64,000 bases of DNA from assembly GCA_028583685.1 (NCBI GenBank), contig JAMXIF010001119.1:2974021-3038020 (forward strand), read 5' to 3'. The notes under the pieces are model-generated. The model saw only the letters and a list, made by a program, of their open reading frames with translations. It was not told the origin of the DNA and searched no databases. Shown here one piece after another: positions 47,437 to 64,000 of this stretch. The stretch is from Petaurus breviceps papuanus (Eukaryota > Chordata > Mammalia > Diprotodontia > Petauridae). The stretch's first letter is position 1; each line of letters starts with the position of its first letter. Both the position numbers and the translations under genes were made by a program.

Positions 47437-48504
47437 TCCTTTTAAATATATAACAAATCCCAACATGTAACTTTCAAGTATGTTCTACTTCTCTATTGGT
47501 CTTTCTGTTGTCTTTTGTGCATGTCTTTAAAGAGATGCTTTAATTACCTCCTCTTCTTCCCTTTCCCTCTTCACCTTTTACCCTATTCTTGCTACCATCA
47601 CTCATAGAAGAATAAATCTCTTGGAACAGATATTTATAGTTGAGCAAATTAAATTACTACATTGAACTGGTCAAAAAATGTATGTCTTAGTCTGCATATA
47701 TTTTGTCTATCATTTCTGTCTTAATAACTGTATATTATGAGTCTTCATTAGTCCTCCAGAGTTGTAGTTGGTCCTTACATTGATCAGAGTTCTTAAATTT
47801 TGATAATACAAGGCCCAGAGTACGATGAAATATTATTTTTCTAAATAGTTTCGTTTTTGCATATATTTTTTTAATGCCACTCAGTTAAAAAAGTAAGACT
47901 ATCTCTTTATACCATTTTGTTAGGGTGTGCATATGTATCATGAACAATGTAGATTTTCTGATTAACATTTATTCTTATCAACATAGTACAACTTTTGCTT
48001 ATGATATTTTAATCTAAAAGGGGTAGAATTATGCTGGCATTTTTGTTTTGGTGTGTTAATCTTCAGTACCCTTAATTAGTATTTCTGATTTTATTGCCCA
48101 CTCTTTGGACTTTGGTAAAGCAGCAGACTTAATGCAACAGGGGACACAAAAGTATTAGTCTTAGTTTTGGTTCTCTAGGAGGTTATAGTCTGGTTACTAC
48201 ATTTCAGTCATTTCTGATTCTCTTATTAAAAGTTTCACTTTTACATTTATAATACGGTACAGTCAGCCAGGAAAAACTAAAATAATTTGCTTAAGAGTGA
48301 ATTTTAATGAAAGATCCCATGTACTTAGGTAATAACAATCAAGCATCCTATCATTTGTTGTTTCTACTTCTGGTCCATCTTCTGTCAGAATGCTTTTCAT
48401 TTTTCCCAACAGATTTTATGAAATAGGAAATTCTTTCCTAAGCAATTTATATTTTCAAATTATCAAAGTGGAGAGAGAAGATATTTTATAGAACACAATA
48501 AAAT
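47437..48504. other. Unassigned intronic DNA
   Basis: Intron 4, AT-rich, nothing recognised. Confidence 0.4.
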
Positions 48505-48735
48505 AGTAACAATATCTCTTTGGGGAAATAAAAGGTCTAGAATGTCAAGGCAAATAATGAAAGAAGGGCAAAATAGCATTACCAAAACTCAAATTGCAAG
48601 TATAATTCAACAGTCATAAAAATCATTCAGTTTTGGTTAAAAAATAGAAAGATATATTACTAGAATAGCTAAAGAAGAATCAGAAACAATAGAATTGAAC
48701 TCAGTGTATGATAAACCAGAAAAAAAATTCAGGTA
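48505..48735 (+). repeat. L1 ORF2 fragment
   Basis: Sense L1 ORF2 phrases: tttggggaaataaaaggtct, agaatgtcaaggcaaataat, attcaacagtcataaaaatc and ttggttaaaaaatagaaaga. Short and decayed. Confidence 0.6.
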
Positions 48736-49087
48736 AGCTAATCTAAAGTAAAAGTTTTCTTTAACTAATCTTGGAAAAATTCCATGTCATAAATGTATTC
48801 TTACTGTTTCTTGCATATTCTTTTGTCTTAATCATTGTCATTTTTAATGATATGATTGAATCACTTTAAATTTCAATTGATATTCAAAGGAAGAAAGTCA
48901 TTAAAATTTTTCATCATATTGTACTCGTGTGAATGTAATCATTCTCAATTAGATTTTTTTTAAAGTATGCTATATTAACTCACATTTCAGATTCCACTTA
49001 TCTGACTAACTTAATTTCCTTTTTGATTTAAAATTTTTGTGGAAGCACTATGTTGAAAGGATAGTATAAATTTTTACTTTGTAATAA

Positions 49088-50106
<1,019 letters not shown>

Positions 50107-50146
<40 letters not shown>
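50107..50146. repeat. (AC)20 microsatellite
   Basis: Twenty uninterrupted ac units, followed by gcaaacaaac. Confidence 0.97.
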
Positions 50147-50149
<3 letters not shown>

Positions 50150-50584
50150 AACAAACATACACACAGAGTGTGTATTTTTATGTTGCTGTATTTTTCTTAA
50201 ATATCAATGTAATTTATGTTGAATACTGCCCTATCAATATTCATCATCTGATAAGAATATTCCATACTCAATGCAAAATATTTTATTTTGTCACTTTGAA
50301 AAAGGCTGGCACCATTTAAAAATTGTTATCTTTTGTTTTTATATCCCCTTAATTTCTGGATTTAGCTCTCCCTACTCTTTTACTCAGAAAGTCACAGCTT
50401 AGAATAATAATAATAAAAAGGTAAGAGAAAAAAAGCAATTCAGCAAAAGTAATCAACACAACAATAGGATCTAAAAGTTTAAGAATTGTTCCAGGTAAAT
50501 ATCCCTCAGCCACCCTTCTTCAAAGTAAGCAGAGAGGTAGATTTTCTTAATCACTAGGACCAAACCTGGTCATAATTACAGAGT

Positions 50585-51395
50585 TGATTTTTTTGTTGTT
50601 GTTTGTTTTTTTTTTCCCTTTTCATTGTAAAAATTATGTAAATCCTTTTTCCTAATTCCATTTACTTTTCTTTGTATCAATTTGTAAATCTTCTGATGGC
50701 TTTCTGGATTTCACATATTTGTTTTTTATAGTACTGATGCCTCATTATAATTTGTATAACACAGTTTGTTTACTCATTCCCAGTCAGTGGGCACCAACTT
50801 TCTAATTCTCTGATACTACAATAGTGATGCTATAAATAATGGGACTTCTCCTTCTGTCTTTCACCTCCTTGGAATATAAGTCTCAGTCAACGGTTATGTA
50901 TATCATCGTTGTTGTTATTGTTATAATTTCCACATTGTTTTTCAAAATGTTTGGACTAATAATTCACAGTTCCTTCAAAAATGTGTGAGTATGTCTTTCT
51001 TTCCACAGCCCTGCAATATTGACTGTTTCTATGTTTCGTCCTTTCTGCCATCTTGATAGATGTTTGATACCAAGAGCTTTTTTGATTTCATTTCCCTTAT
51101 TAGTGATTTGCAGCTACCTTCCATATGGTTGTTAATTGTTTGTAATTCTTCTTTTCAGAACTGTTTGTTCATATCCTTTAAATACTTATGCAGTAGCTCT
51201 TGGTTTTTGCTTATTTTTCATAGTTTACTATATCTTGTACTTCTGACCTTTTTCAGATATTTCATGGAATTTTTTTTGTTTTTGTTTTTTTTTCCAAATT
51301 ATCAGCTTACTTTCCGTCTTACCCTAGTTGCATTGATTTGCTTTGTGCACAGTCTTTTCAATTTAATGAAACTATCGTTATCCTAATTTTCTTCT
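50585..51395 (-). repeat. L1 fragment reaching the exon 6 acceptor
   Basis: Antisense L1: tttactcattcccagtcagt, gtgatgctataaataatggg, atttccacattgtttttcaa, cagaactgtttgttcatatc and ttttcaatttaatgaaacta. It appears to run to within a few bases of the acceptor tract of exon 6 (51402). The right end is hard to fix. Confidence 0.6.
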
Positions 51396-51402
51396 TTTGT
51401 AG

Positions 51403-52439
<1,037 letters not shown>

Positions 52440-52845
52440 AAAGCAAGGTGTGTGGTTTAGCCTTGCTAATGTGGTAGCGATGTTATCTTTTTGTAGTTGG
52501 CATAATTTTTTCGCCTTTAGTATTGTCATAGTTATTTGTATATGTTATTTAGCTGATTGTGCCTTTTTTACTTAGCTTCACTTCAGACTAGTCTTCTTAT
52601 ATTTGTCTGAATCATATAAATCATTTGTTATGCAGTAGAAATATTCTGTTATTCTGTAGCCATTCTTGTAATCACTGAGCATATGTGACTTTTTATCACA
52701 TCTATTGCTTTTATGAATAATTTTGCACATGGAGATCCTTTCCCATTAACAATCACCTCTTTGAAAAAATATTTTCACTAACAGAATTGCTATTGAAAAG
52801 AGTGAAAATTTAGTCACTTGTACAATTTCAAATTGAATAATTGAA
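52440..52845 (-). repeat. Very decayed L1 3'-end fragment
   Basis: Weak antisense L1 phrases: tacttagcttcacttcagac, gtctgaatcatataaatcat and attgcttttatgaataattt. Confidence 0.4.
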
Positions 52846-53289
52846 TTTCAAAGGGAGAACTACAAACTTGTAAAGGATGAAAGTGGTGATCCATTCCCAG
52901 GGGTATGAAATGAACTAACTTTTAGACTAGTTCTGAAAGTTCATACCAAGGTGGCAGGTGATGAGGCTCCCCCAAAAGATGCCCTTCACAATGTAAAGTG
53001 GCTCAGTTTTGCCTCCTTGAGTCCTTGAAAGCAAAGCACACCTCAGCAGCTTAGGTACCCTGAGGCTTGGCTTTGGAGGTGGTTTGCTCTTTTATAAATT
53101 GCCTCTCCAGCATCCCTTACAATTCGTTATCCGTCCTCCATGTGAAGACTTCCAGATGAGAAAAATCCCACTACTTATAAAGGCATCGCTTTCAAATTTT
53201 GGGTAACTCTGATAAGGCTTTACTCTTTAGTGAACTTAAAGCTGTTTCCCTTCAACTTTTATCCTTTACTTCTGTTTCTCTCCTGTCTC
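52846..53289. other. Unassigned intronic DNA
   Basis: Slightly GC-richer than its surroundings, with no recognised repeat or exon. Confidence 0.35.
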
Positions 53290-53373
53290 ATTCCCCTTCC
53301 ATATGTCAACCAATCAGACAATAAAAATTTGTTAAATGTTTTTTATTAATTAAGTATGAGCCAGGTACTGTAG

Positions 53374-53790
53374 CAGTTAAGGTGCAGAATGGAATGAGTG
53401 TTTGACTTGGAAGTAGGAAAACCTGAGCTCAGATCCTTCCTTAGATACTCATTAGCTGTGTGGCCCTTGCCAAGTTGCTTATCATTTCTTTTTTTTTTTT
53501 TTTTTCCTCTTTTTTGCCTTTTGAAGGGGGGAAGGTAGGGCAATTGAGGTTAAGTAATTTGCCCGAGGTCACACTGCTAGTTTTGTATTAAGTGTCTGAG
53601 GCTGGATTTGAACTCTGGTCCTCCTGACTCCTGGGCCGGTGCTCTATTTACTGCACCACCTAGCCACCCCTTGCTTATCATTTCTGATCTTCAGTTTTCT
53701 CGTCTATAAAATGAGGAGATTGGACTCAGTGGCCTCTGGAGGCCTTTCCCACTGTGAATCTATGGCCATGATTCTATCATAAGCTCAGAG
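53374..53790 (+). repeat. THER1/MIR-like SINE, split
   Basis: Left part (53374-53489): gcagttaaggtgcagaatgg, tactcattagctgtgtggcc, aagttgcttatcatttct. Right part (53686-53790): atcttcagttttctcgtcta, gaggagattggactcagtgg, cctctggaggcctttcccac and gtgaatctatgg. A family A SINE separates the two. Confidence 0.6.
53490..53670 (-). repeat. Family A SINE inside the THER-like SINE
   Basis: Minus-strand copy with a perfect 15-bp duplication ttgcttatcatttct at 53475-53489 and 53671-53685. Confidence 0.85.
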
Positions 53791-54474
53791 CATACAAAGA
53801 AAAACCTAAACCACCTCCACCCTCAAGGATCTTACGTTCTAAAAGAGGAGGCAACATAGATAAATCATAACATAGGCAATAGATAAATGGAAAAGATGGC
53901 ACTTAAAGGAAGCCAGAGATTATAAAAGTTGGAAGTTGGGAGCAAGTACATTTCATGCATCAAAATGGAGTATATGGCTAGAAAATAGAATGTGTTGAGG
54001 GGAATTTAATGTAAGAATATTAAAAGGTAGGAATGTGTTGGATTTTGAAGAACATTATCTGATCCTTAAGATTACAGGAAACCAATTGAGTTTGAATGAG
54101 GAGTGAAAGGGCTATTCTTGACATTAAGAAAATCACTTTGGCAATTCTTTGAGTGTGGATTCAAGTGGTAAGGGAATTGAGGCAGGAAGGCAAATTAGAA
54201 AGTTTTTATAGTAATCCAGGCAAGAGTTATGAGGGGCCAGATGAGGATACGGTATCTTTGTGAGTGAAAAAAATAAAAGATGGGAGAGATGCATGAGAGA
54301 AAGAAATTACAAGATTTGGCTACTGATTAAATATATGGAGTAATCAAGAAAAGGAAAAGGGAAAAGAAAATGCCAATGAGGTTGTAAAAGCTGAGTGACT
54401 AGAAGGATGGTTATACAGTTAACTCTGATAGTGAAGTTCAGAAGAGAGGATTTGAGGGAAAAAATGACATCTAG

Positions 54475-54642
54475 TGGCGGCTAGGTGGCACAGTGAATGG
54501 AGCACCAGCCCTGGAGTCAGAAGGACCTGAGTTCAAATCCGGCCTCAGACGCTTACCACTTACTAGCTGTGTGACCTTGGGCAAGTCACTTAACCTCAAA
54601 AAGCCTTCCCCCTCCAAAAAGCAAAAAAAAAAAAAAAAAAAA
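54475..54642 (+). repeat. Family A SINE inside L2
   Basis: Sense copy: tggcggctaggtggcacagt, gttcaaatccggcctcagac, ccttgggcaagtcacttaac and a 20-base A tail. Intact B box. The target repeat is unclear. Confidence 0.8.
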
Positions 54643-54844
54643 GACTTCTTTTGGACATGTTGAGTTTGAGATGTCAGTGTGTCATCTAGTTCAAAATGTC
54701 CAGGAGGTAGTTAATAATGCAAAACTTCATATGAAGGTGGAGGTCTATAGAGGTGGTGATTAAACCCGTGGGAGCTAACGAAATCACCAAAAGAGAGAGC
54801 ATAAATTGAAAAGAAAAAGTGGCTCAGGATAGATTCTTGGGACT

Positions 54845-55245
54845 GATTTCCACTGGCTTCTATTGCCTCAAGGATCAAACATAAAATTCCCTTCTTAAAC
54901 TTTTTACACCCCTTCTGCTTGCATGTACTCTGCAGTCCAGTGACACTGGTTTCCCTGCTGTTCCTCCTACTAGACACTTCATATTCTGACTCTGGGCATT
55001 TTCACTGACTAACCCCTATGCCTGGAACTCTGTCTCTTCATCGCTACTTCCTAGGTTCCTTCACCTTTTATCTGAAGTCCTACCTTCTGCAAGAAGCTTT
55101 CCACAATCCCACTTAATTGCTAATGCCTTCTGTTACCTCCAGTTTATCATATTATATCTTATTTCTACATACTTGTTTTCATTTTGTACCCCCCCTTAGA
55201 TTGTAAACTCCTCGCGAACTAATTTTTACAAGTTTGTCTTCCAGG
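54845..55245 (+). repeat. L2 LINE fragment, ORF2 end and 3' UTR
   Basis: Sense L2: cctcaaggatcaaacataaa, gtactctgcagtccagtgac, ctggttccctgctg-like, actctgggcattttcactga, catgcctggaactc-like, taccttctgcaagaagcttt, then agattgtaaactcctcgcga. Orientation is opposite to the L2 on its left. Confidence 0.65.
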
Positions 55246-55528
55246 ACAACCCTGTTTCTTTCGAGTTCTAAGCTTATGAACCCTTGTTTATATCATGGTT
55301 CAAATTTCAGTACATCTATTACATTTTACTAAGACAATTTGACCTCACCAAGACTGTTTTTCTCTTTTCCCCTTACCATGTGGTATTATCCTTTTTTCTT
55401 CCTCTGAACTGGGAGGGAAGGGGTGAGGGGCGGAGTGATCCTTTCTTAGAAACTCTAACCAAGTTTTTATTTCAACATGAAATACATTTTATTCTTAGCG
55501 TTTTCCTAATCAATACTTTTAGCACTAA

Positions 55529-57645
<2,117 letters not shown>

Positions 57646-57900
57646 GGTTTTGTTGCTGTTGTTCATTTGTTTCAGTTGTGTCTGACTCTTTATGACCCCA
57701 GTCTGGGGTTTTCTTGGCAAAGAAACTGCAGTGGTTTGTCATTTCCTTCTCCAGCTCATTTTAAGATGAGGAAACTGAGGCAAACAGGGTTAAGTAACTT
57801 GCCCAGGGTCACACAGCCAGTAAGTGTCTGAGGCTAGGTTTGAGCTCAGGAAGATGCATCTTCCTGACCCCAGGACTCTCCCCACTGTGCTGCGTCTCAG
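57646..57900 (-). repeat. Mar1-like SINE
   Basis: Minus-strand copy: ttgttgctgttgttcatttg, gtgtctgactctttatgacc, ggaaactgaggcaaacaggg, ttgcccagggtcacacagcc. Same family as 165-412. Confidence 0.75.
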
Positions 57901-57977
57901 TCCTCTTTCTGATAGCATGTAGTCCCTGCTGTTGTGGAGCCCAAAGAAGTGCTCGTGGCATTGGCCTTGCAGTAGGT

Positions 57978-58002
57978 GGGGGGGGGGGGGGGGGGGGGGG
58001 GG
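57978..58002 (+). repeat. 25-base G run
   Basis: An uninterrupted G tract on the + strand in intron 8, with ggaggggcatgagg further right. Length may be uncertain in assembly. Confidence 0.9.
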
Positions 58003-58304
58003 AGACAGAAGGGGAGGGGCATGAGGTTAGGTTATGATGACTTTCAGTGCATGGCGTTTTTAGAGGACTAGGAGGACCATACTAGCCAGAGCAGGGCCTT
58101 GGGGAGGAGCTCCGGGTTAAAGCCCTGCTGTAGAACTTCAGATGTCTGCTCTTCCTCTGTACTTGTGAATCCCCCACGTGCAAACAGCCAGTGCCAAGTC
58201 AGAGACGCCTACAGGGAATCAGTCGTCACATGATGCTTTCTGAGCCCTTCCTGCTTCAGAAGCACGTCCACACTCTCCTGCTCTCTGGGTTTTCTTAGAC
58301 ATTG

Positions 58305-58535
58305 AGATGTAGTAGGAAGCGAAGAGACTTTAGAGTCAGAGGAATTGTTGCAAATCTAACCTTTGCCCACATACTGCTGCACCATATGTCCTGTAGCACG
58401 CTATTCTATATGTTCTTTGCACTTAGACAATGACCTTGGGCGAGTCACTTATCCTTTATTGGCCTTAATTCATTTGTAAAATGAGGGAAATGTGCTGATT
58501 TCTGCAATTCCTTCCAACTCTAAATCTGTGGTTCT
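58305..58535 (+). repeat. THER1/MIR-like SINE remnant
   Basis: Phrases gagactttagagtcagagga, caatgaccttgggcgagtca, aattcatttgtaaaatgagg, and attccttccaactctaaatc in the order expected of this SINE type, with an insertion in the middle. Confidence 0.5.
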
Positions 58536-58739
58536 ACCTCATATTCACATTGAGCCTTTTTCCTCTAATACTAGACTATCCATTGGTCTCTCACATATGT
58601 CTTTCAAAGAACTGGCTAGGATTGTACAAACTAACAAATATGACATACTATGGTACTATGAATCTTTGAACTAGTGTCAGCCTTATTCGTTACATTTCTT
58701 TTAGTTTTTTTTAGGTAACTAAAAAATCCAGTAATCAAA

Positions 58740-59230
58740 CTCCCATGAGCTATTTAAAATTTTCATATTGATATTTTTTGGTTTTACATCTTCTGAATTT
58801 CTCCTAGTATACTTCCTTTCCCCCTCAGAGAGTCATGCCATAGAATGAAGGATATTTTGTTTTTTGGCTTTTTTTGGAGGGCAGTTGGGGTTAAGTGATT
58901 TGCCCAAGGTCACACAGCTAGTTTTTGTGTTAAGTATCTGGGGCTGGATTTGAACTCAGGTCCTCCTGACTCCAGGGCCAGTGCTCTGTTCACTGTACCA
59001 CCTAGCCACCCTGAAGGATATTTTTTAAAGGAGAAAAAAGAAATAAAAAAATCAGTAAAACCCAGCACTATTTCCAAAATATCTGAAAATATATTTATGT
59101 TCCATACTTGTAGATCTCCCATCTCCCACAAAGGAGAGTACAGTGGTATCTTCTTATCTCTTTTTTGGGTACATGCTTATTTTTTGTAATTTTGCAGCAT
59201 TTACTTTTGATTTTTTTTTTGGTAGGTTAT
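58740..59230 (-). repeat. L1 3' UTR fragment
   Basis: Antisense L1 3' UTR: aaaggagaaaaaagaaataa, aaaatatctgaaaatatatt, ttccatacttgtagatctcc, tacatgcttattttttgtaa and tgcagcatttacttttgatt, close to 12580-12780. Interrupted by a family A SINE. Confidence 0.6.
58859..59011 (-). repeat. Family A SINE inside L1
   Basis: Minus-strand copy with a perfect 13-bp duplication tgaaggatatttt at 58846-58858 and 59012-59024. Confidence 0.85.
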
Positions 59231-60304
59231 TAGTGTTTTCCTCATTTGTTATATGGGGGGATTTGGCTATGTAAACTCTAAAATTCATCTTGACTTTTTG
59301 TCAGCCTTTAGTAGAAGAGCAGTGGACCAAATATTTGTATGATAGTGTTTCCTTGATCCTTGATAAAAAACTTATGTAGCCGGGCCCTTTTTTGATGGAA
59401 AAAATTTACCCACCTTTTATTTCTTTGTTTGACACTAATTGCAAGTGAGTTGAAAACATGGTAAATAAACACTCAGGAGTCAGAGAAGCTCAAATTTTAA
59501 GCCTTTCTATGTCATTTACTTGAATTGTAGCCTTGAATAAATTGCTAAACCCTTTGGTTTTCTTAATAGACAGAAGTTGAACTAGGTGAGTAGGAAAAAG
59601 AAGTTGCAGCAGTTATGGCCAAAAACACAATAGTTGGGAGGATATTAGAAGAAAACCATCTTAATTTAGTGTCATTCAAGCTAAAAGGTGTCAGAATTTT
59701 AAAGAAAAGTGTGGTTACCAGTATCAGCTACAAAAAAGAAATAAAAAACAATGAAGAATAAGTGATGAAAATCTATTGGATTTGGAGAACAAAAAGAAGT
59801 TATTGATTTTCATGATGGGCTGTTTTAGTATAAGCATCAAAACCAGGTTGTACAATGTTAAGGAGAAAGTATGGTGAGGAAATGGTGTACAGCTATAGTG
59901 TTAGTGGGTAGATGAGTAGTAAAAAAGTTAATATAGGGTAACGTATAAGTTTTGAGCTTTAATAGCTTAAAACTGCACTAAAAAACTTTGGAAACTCCTT
60001 GTGTAGTAATTAGAGAAGGTACCAGGGTCTAGGGAAGGGTTGTTCTTGTTTTTTAAAGAAAGGGAATTTTGTATGTGTTTGAAGATGAAGAGAGATCCCA
60101 ATGTACTATAAAGTATAAGTATAGTTTCAAGCACAGGCCTTATGTTTTGCCATATTTTACATTTTAAAAGTCAGGCATTTTTTAAGGTAAGCTGCTTTGT
60201 ATTAGCACATTTTGATAACATTTTCTGTGTATATTTACTCAGCTTTTGAGGTTAATGGTAATAGGGATTTGTTTTTAGTTTTGTTTTTTTCAGCAGAAAC
60301 AATC
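59231..60304. other. Unassigned intronic DNA
   Basis: Intron 8, nothing recognised. Confidence 0.4.
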
Positions 60305-61163
<859 letters not shown>

Positions 61164-61214
61164 ATTATTGAAAAGGCAGCTGAAATCGCAAGTAGTGACA
61201 GTGGTAATGTATCA
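61164..61214 (+). CDS. PIK3CB: PIK3CB coding exon 10 (linker before helical domain)
   Basis: Acceptor ttttttaaaacag, donor gtaagt. Only 17 codons, residues 510-526: IIEKAAEIASSDSGNVS. Human continues SRGGKKFLPVLKEIL, which must come from an exon beyond 64000, since nothing like it is found between 61215 and the window end. Phase 0. Confidence 0.93.
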
Positions 61215-61529
61215 GTAAGTATCAAAGGTAAAAATAGCAACCTTTTTGTCAGTATACCTCTGAGTATTTATTATTATTCAATGTTTTTATAGCATATTCA
61301 ATTCAACAAGTACAGAAGTACTGCTATATGTAACAAAGTCCTGTTGTATAAAGTCATTACCTATTGCATGTGATGAAAATTTAAAAAATTTTAAATATTC
61401 CTTGCCCTTAAGGAGATCATATTTTACTGGGAAAATGCCACCTGTATATAAAGAAACAAAGCTAAAGTGATTTCATGAGGGATTGAGCTCTAATAACTAG
61501 AGTATCAGGAAAACCTGGCAAATATAGTT

Positions 61530-61845
61530 CAGTACCTAAGCCAAGGAAGGGTAAAACAACATATACCCAATATCATTAATGAATATTGATTTAAAAATTT
61601 TAAATAAAATCCTGTCAAATGGAGTTGCAGCAATTCAACCCAAAAAATCATTCATAATGACCAATTTGGCTTTATACTATTGATATAGAGATAGTTCAAC
61701 ATTAGGAAAACAGTCATATAATTTACTCATGCTAACAAAAACATCAAATCACATGATTATCTCAGTTGATTCAGGAAAAACTTTGACAAGTACAATGCTC
61801 ACTTATCCTAAAAACCCTATAAAACATAGGCATAGAATTATCTAT
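61530..61845 (+). repeat. L1 ORF2 fragment (reverse transcriptase region)
   Basis: Sense L1 RT phrases in order: caatatcattaatgaatatt, ttaaataaaatcctgtcaaa, ccaatttggctttatactat, cacatgattatctcagttga and ttcaggaaaaactttgacaa (the antecedent of the 'DAEKAFDK' motif). Decayed, 5' and 3' truncated. Confidence 0.65.
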
Positions 61846-61905
61846 CTATGTTATATATCTATATATGTATATAACTATATATAAAATATATAATATATGT
61901 ATAAT
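61846..61905. repeat. (TATA)n low-complexity tract
   Basis: Alternating T/A words with tatctatatatgtatata. It sits at the right end of the L1 piece. Confidence 0.85.
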
Positions 61906-64000
61906 TAAATATCAATAATTGTGCCATATTCAGCACAATAGTCAACCAAGATTATTTCTTACTTTGTGATCATGTTAGTAAGAACTGGAAAGCAACTTTT
62001 GGAAATTACATTGATAGCTTTTTTTTTTTTTTACCTCACAACTACTTCCTGGTTTACTTTCTTAGAACCCTACTCTAAAACCACTGGTACCACAAAGCAG
62101 TGGAACAAAACCAACCCACAGAGCAGCAACTTCAATCGAGGGTTGAAGAGTTGTTCTCCATCTCCCCCTCATTAAATAGCACCAGGCAGTTGAGTAATGG
62201 ATAATAAAGGCAGTCCTGTGGTTGGATAGAGAATGACCTTGTCCCCTTAATTTATCTTTTGTTCTGACTCAAACAAATTATTTGCTTCCTAATGCAAAGA
62301 AAATCTTGGGGAAAAGAAATCTTAAGTTATATAGTTATTTCTAACAGCTGTGTTCAGCATGTAAAACTAGAGGTCAGAAAGATAATCATAGCCATTTAGT
62401 CTGAGGACGGTGCTAATATGTAGAGATTTGGTTTGATTTGATCACTGTCTTGTTGGCTTTGAAATAGGAAAAGTAGTCCAGTAAATCACAAACTGTATGC
62501 CTAGCAACTGAAAATTTGCTTATAGCTTGGTTAGCTATGAGAACTCTTTTAAAATTAGGAGAAGTAAATGGTTTTTTTCAAGTATTTGGGAGCACAAAAC
62601 TTAAGGAATTTATTATCTCAGGAAGTTCAATACATGGAAGGTAAATAAATTTTTACCATTTTGGATAAATCGGTGAAAGATAAAACAATAGTGAATTACC
62701 TTGTAAAATTAAAATATTTTGTTTCTGTCCACAATTTTATGATCTGTGAGTTCTATCAGAGCCTGAATGAAGATAACAATTTTTAAACTACCTCCAGTTT
62801 TTGAAAGCACTGAAGCTGAGGCCAGCTTTGTCATCTTATTTTCCTGGCCAATCCTTGGGCAGATTACTTTAGTCATTCCTTTTCACTTTTTTCCAGATGT
62901 GTAGTTGATACCTGTATGACCACAACCCTTACAAACTCTCAATTCAAATCTCAGGAAAAGTTTATAAAGAATAATATATGCTAATGAGGATTTCATATTA
63001 CAGTAAAAATAGAGGAATCAAGCTAAATCTAAACAACTCAGATTAATTTAGTTGGTGGTGGTAGTGGGATTATTTGTGTATGTGCATAGATGCCAGTTGT
63101 CTGTTGGTGTTTGGAACTATAGGTTTTGTGAGTTTTTAGTTTCATGTCTACCTTTAATCCTCCTCATTTCCAGAGTTTCTCTGTTAATTTGTAAGGTTCC
63201 AAAGTTCCATGTAGTATTTGTTCTTCCCACTAGGCTAGGATGCAGATATGTCCAATCATACGTGATTTAGCGCTGGATAGTTCATCTGAAAATATTACAA
63301 CCTGCTCATTCAGTTTAATCATTTAATTTTTGTTGGCCTTGTCTATGGTGTATTTAGTATTTTAATATGAGCTTTTATTGATCACATGTTGACCCATACT
63401 TTCTGTGGCATTTCTATAATACTGAATTAATCAGATTTTTTTTCAGTGCATGTTTCAACTCTTCCTTCAGAAAAGGATTTGCTAACAGAGTAATTCTAAC
63501 ATAGACCATCTATTAGTTTTTTTAAATTATTCTGTTAATCAAACTGAGCTTGTTATTATTACATAAAACTTTTAAACTCCTCTATAAATTCCTTTATGAA
63601 AGAACCTTCAAGACATCATATTTGTAAAATAATCAGACTTGCTTGAAGGGTTGGTTGAGAGCTTTTAATTTAAACACAGTTTCCTTTGTTAATCTATATC
63701 CTATTATAACTTCCAATATTACCTTCTGCAGTTCAGATCTTTTCTTATATTTTTTTCTTGATATTATCCTCAGCTTGAGCCAAAATTTTAAGTACTGGGT
63801 ATTAATAATTCTTATTCCTCAGATTTGACTGTTGTGAAATCCAGAAAATGAGGGGCAGATTACTTCCATTCCTCTCCAAAATTAACCCATAACCATGGAT
63901 TTATGATAATTTTTTATGACAATTTTTATATTTATGACAATTTTTTTTATGTGAATTGGTTGGTAGAGAAAAATTACGTTAGATTCTTGCATTCTTTCTT
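61906..64000. other. Intron 10, unassigned
   Basis: No further PIK3CB exon: nothing encodes the expected SRGGKKFLPVLKEIL. No confident repeat was seen in this 2 kb. Confidence 0.5.

Larger units (their letters stand above)
53290..54840 (-). repeat. L2 LINE copy (3' end to RT), with nested SINEs
   Basis: Antisense L2: a 3' end (ttaagtatgagccaggtact), then antisense ORF2 from 53790 (accctcaaggatcttacgtt, tagtaatccaggcaagagtt, ggacatgttgagtttgagat) to the RT block near 54740-54840, where the minus strand reads F-S-I-Y-A-L-S-F-G-D-F-V-S-S-H-G-F-N-H-H-L-Y, matching L2 RT up to the (A)DD site. It is nested with a THER-like SINE and two family A SINEs. Confidence 0.75.

Noticed and set aside
61215-64000. 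A further PIK3CB exon (SRGGKKFLPVL...)
   Set aside because: No frame in this stretch encodes the expected residues next to an AG acceptor.

Overview
This window looks like marsupial nuclear DNA, AT-rich and about 36% GC by eye. It is dense with SINEs of marsupial type: a short tRNA/MIR-like SINE ending in poly(A) (family A below, WSINE1/SINE1-like), a related second SINE (family B), and a longer Mar1-like SINE with an RTE-type 3' tail. L1, half-L1, L2, CR1/L3 and BovB/RTE LINE remnants are also present. Repeat families are named from memory of their sequences, without a library search.

The only host gene I can support is PIK3CB (class IA PI3-kinase catalytic subunit p110-beta), on the + strand. 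Ten coding exons lie between 26200 and 61214, all with GT-AG borders and compatible phases. They encode residues 1-526 of a protein of about 1070: the adaptor-binding domain (exons 1-2), the Ras/Rho-GTPase-binding domain (exons 3-5), the C2 domain (exons 6-9) and the first residues of the linker to the helical domain (exon 10). The rest of the helical domain and the kinase domain lie beyond the right edge.

Positions 1-26199 hold no recognisable exon. They are probably 5' UTR introns and/or upstream DNA, filled with L2, L1, RTE and SINE remnants plus long unrecognised stretches. Positions 26387-64000 are PIK3CB introns. The largest (32504-43981) carries two half-L1-like elements in the same orientation, tandem, about 2.5 kb each, and a head-to-tail SINE dimer inside one target-site duplication.

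I found no wholly new biological system. The points most worth a second look are: an out-of-frame upstream ORF overlapping both possible PIK3CB start codons; the tandem half-L1 pair; the SINE dimer; a long inverted repeat at 11322-11658; a CpG-rich possible solo LTR inside a SINE; antisense LINE 3' ends crowding several splice acceptors; a one-codon loss in the C2 domain; and a 59-bp tandem duplication.
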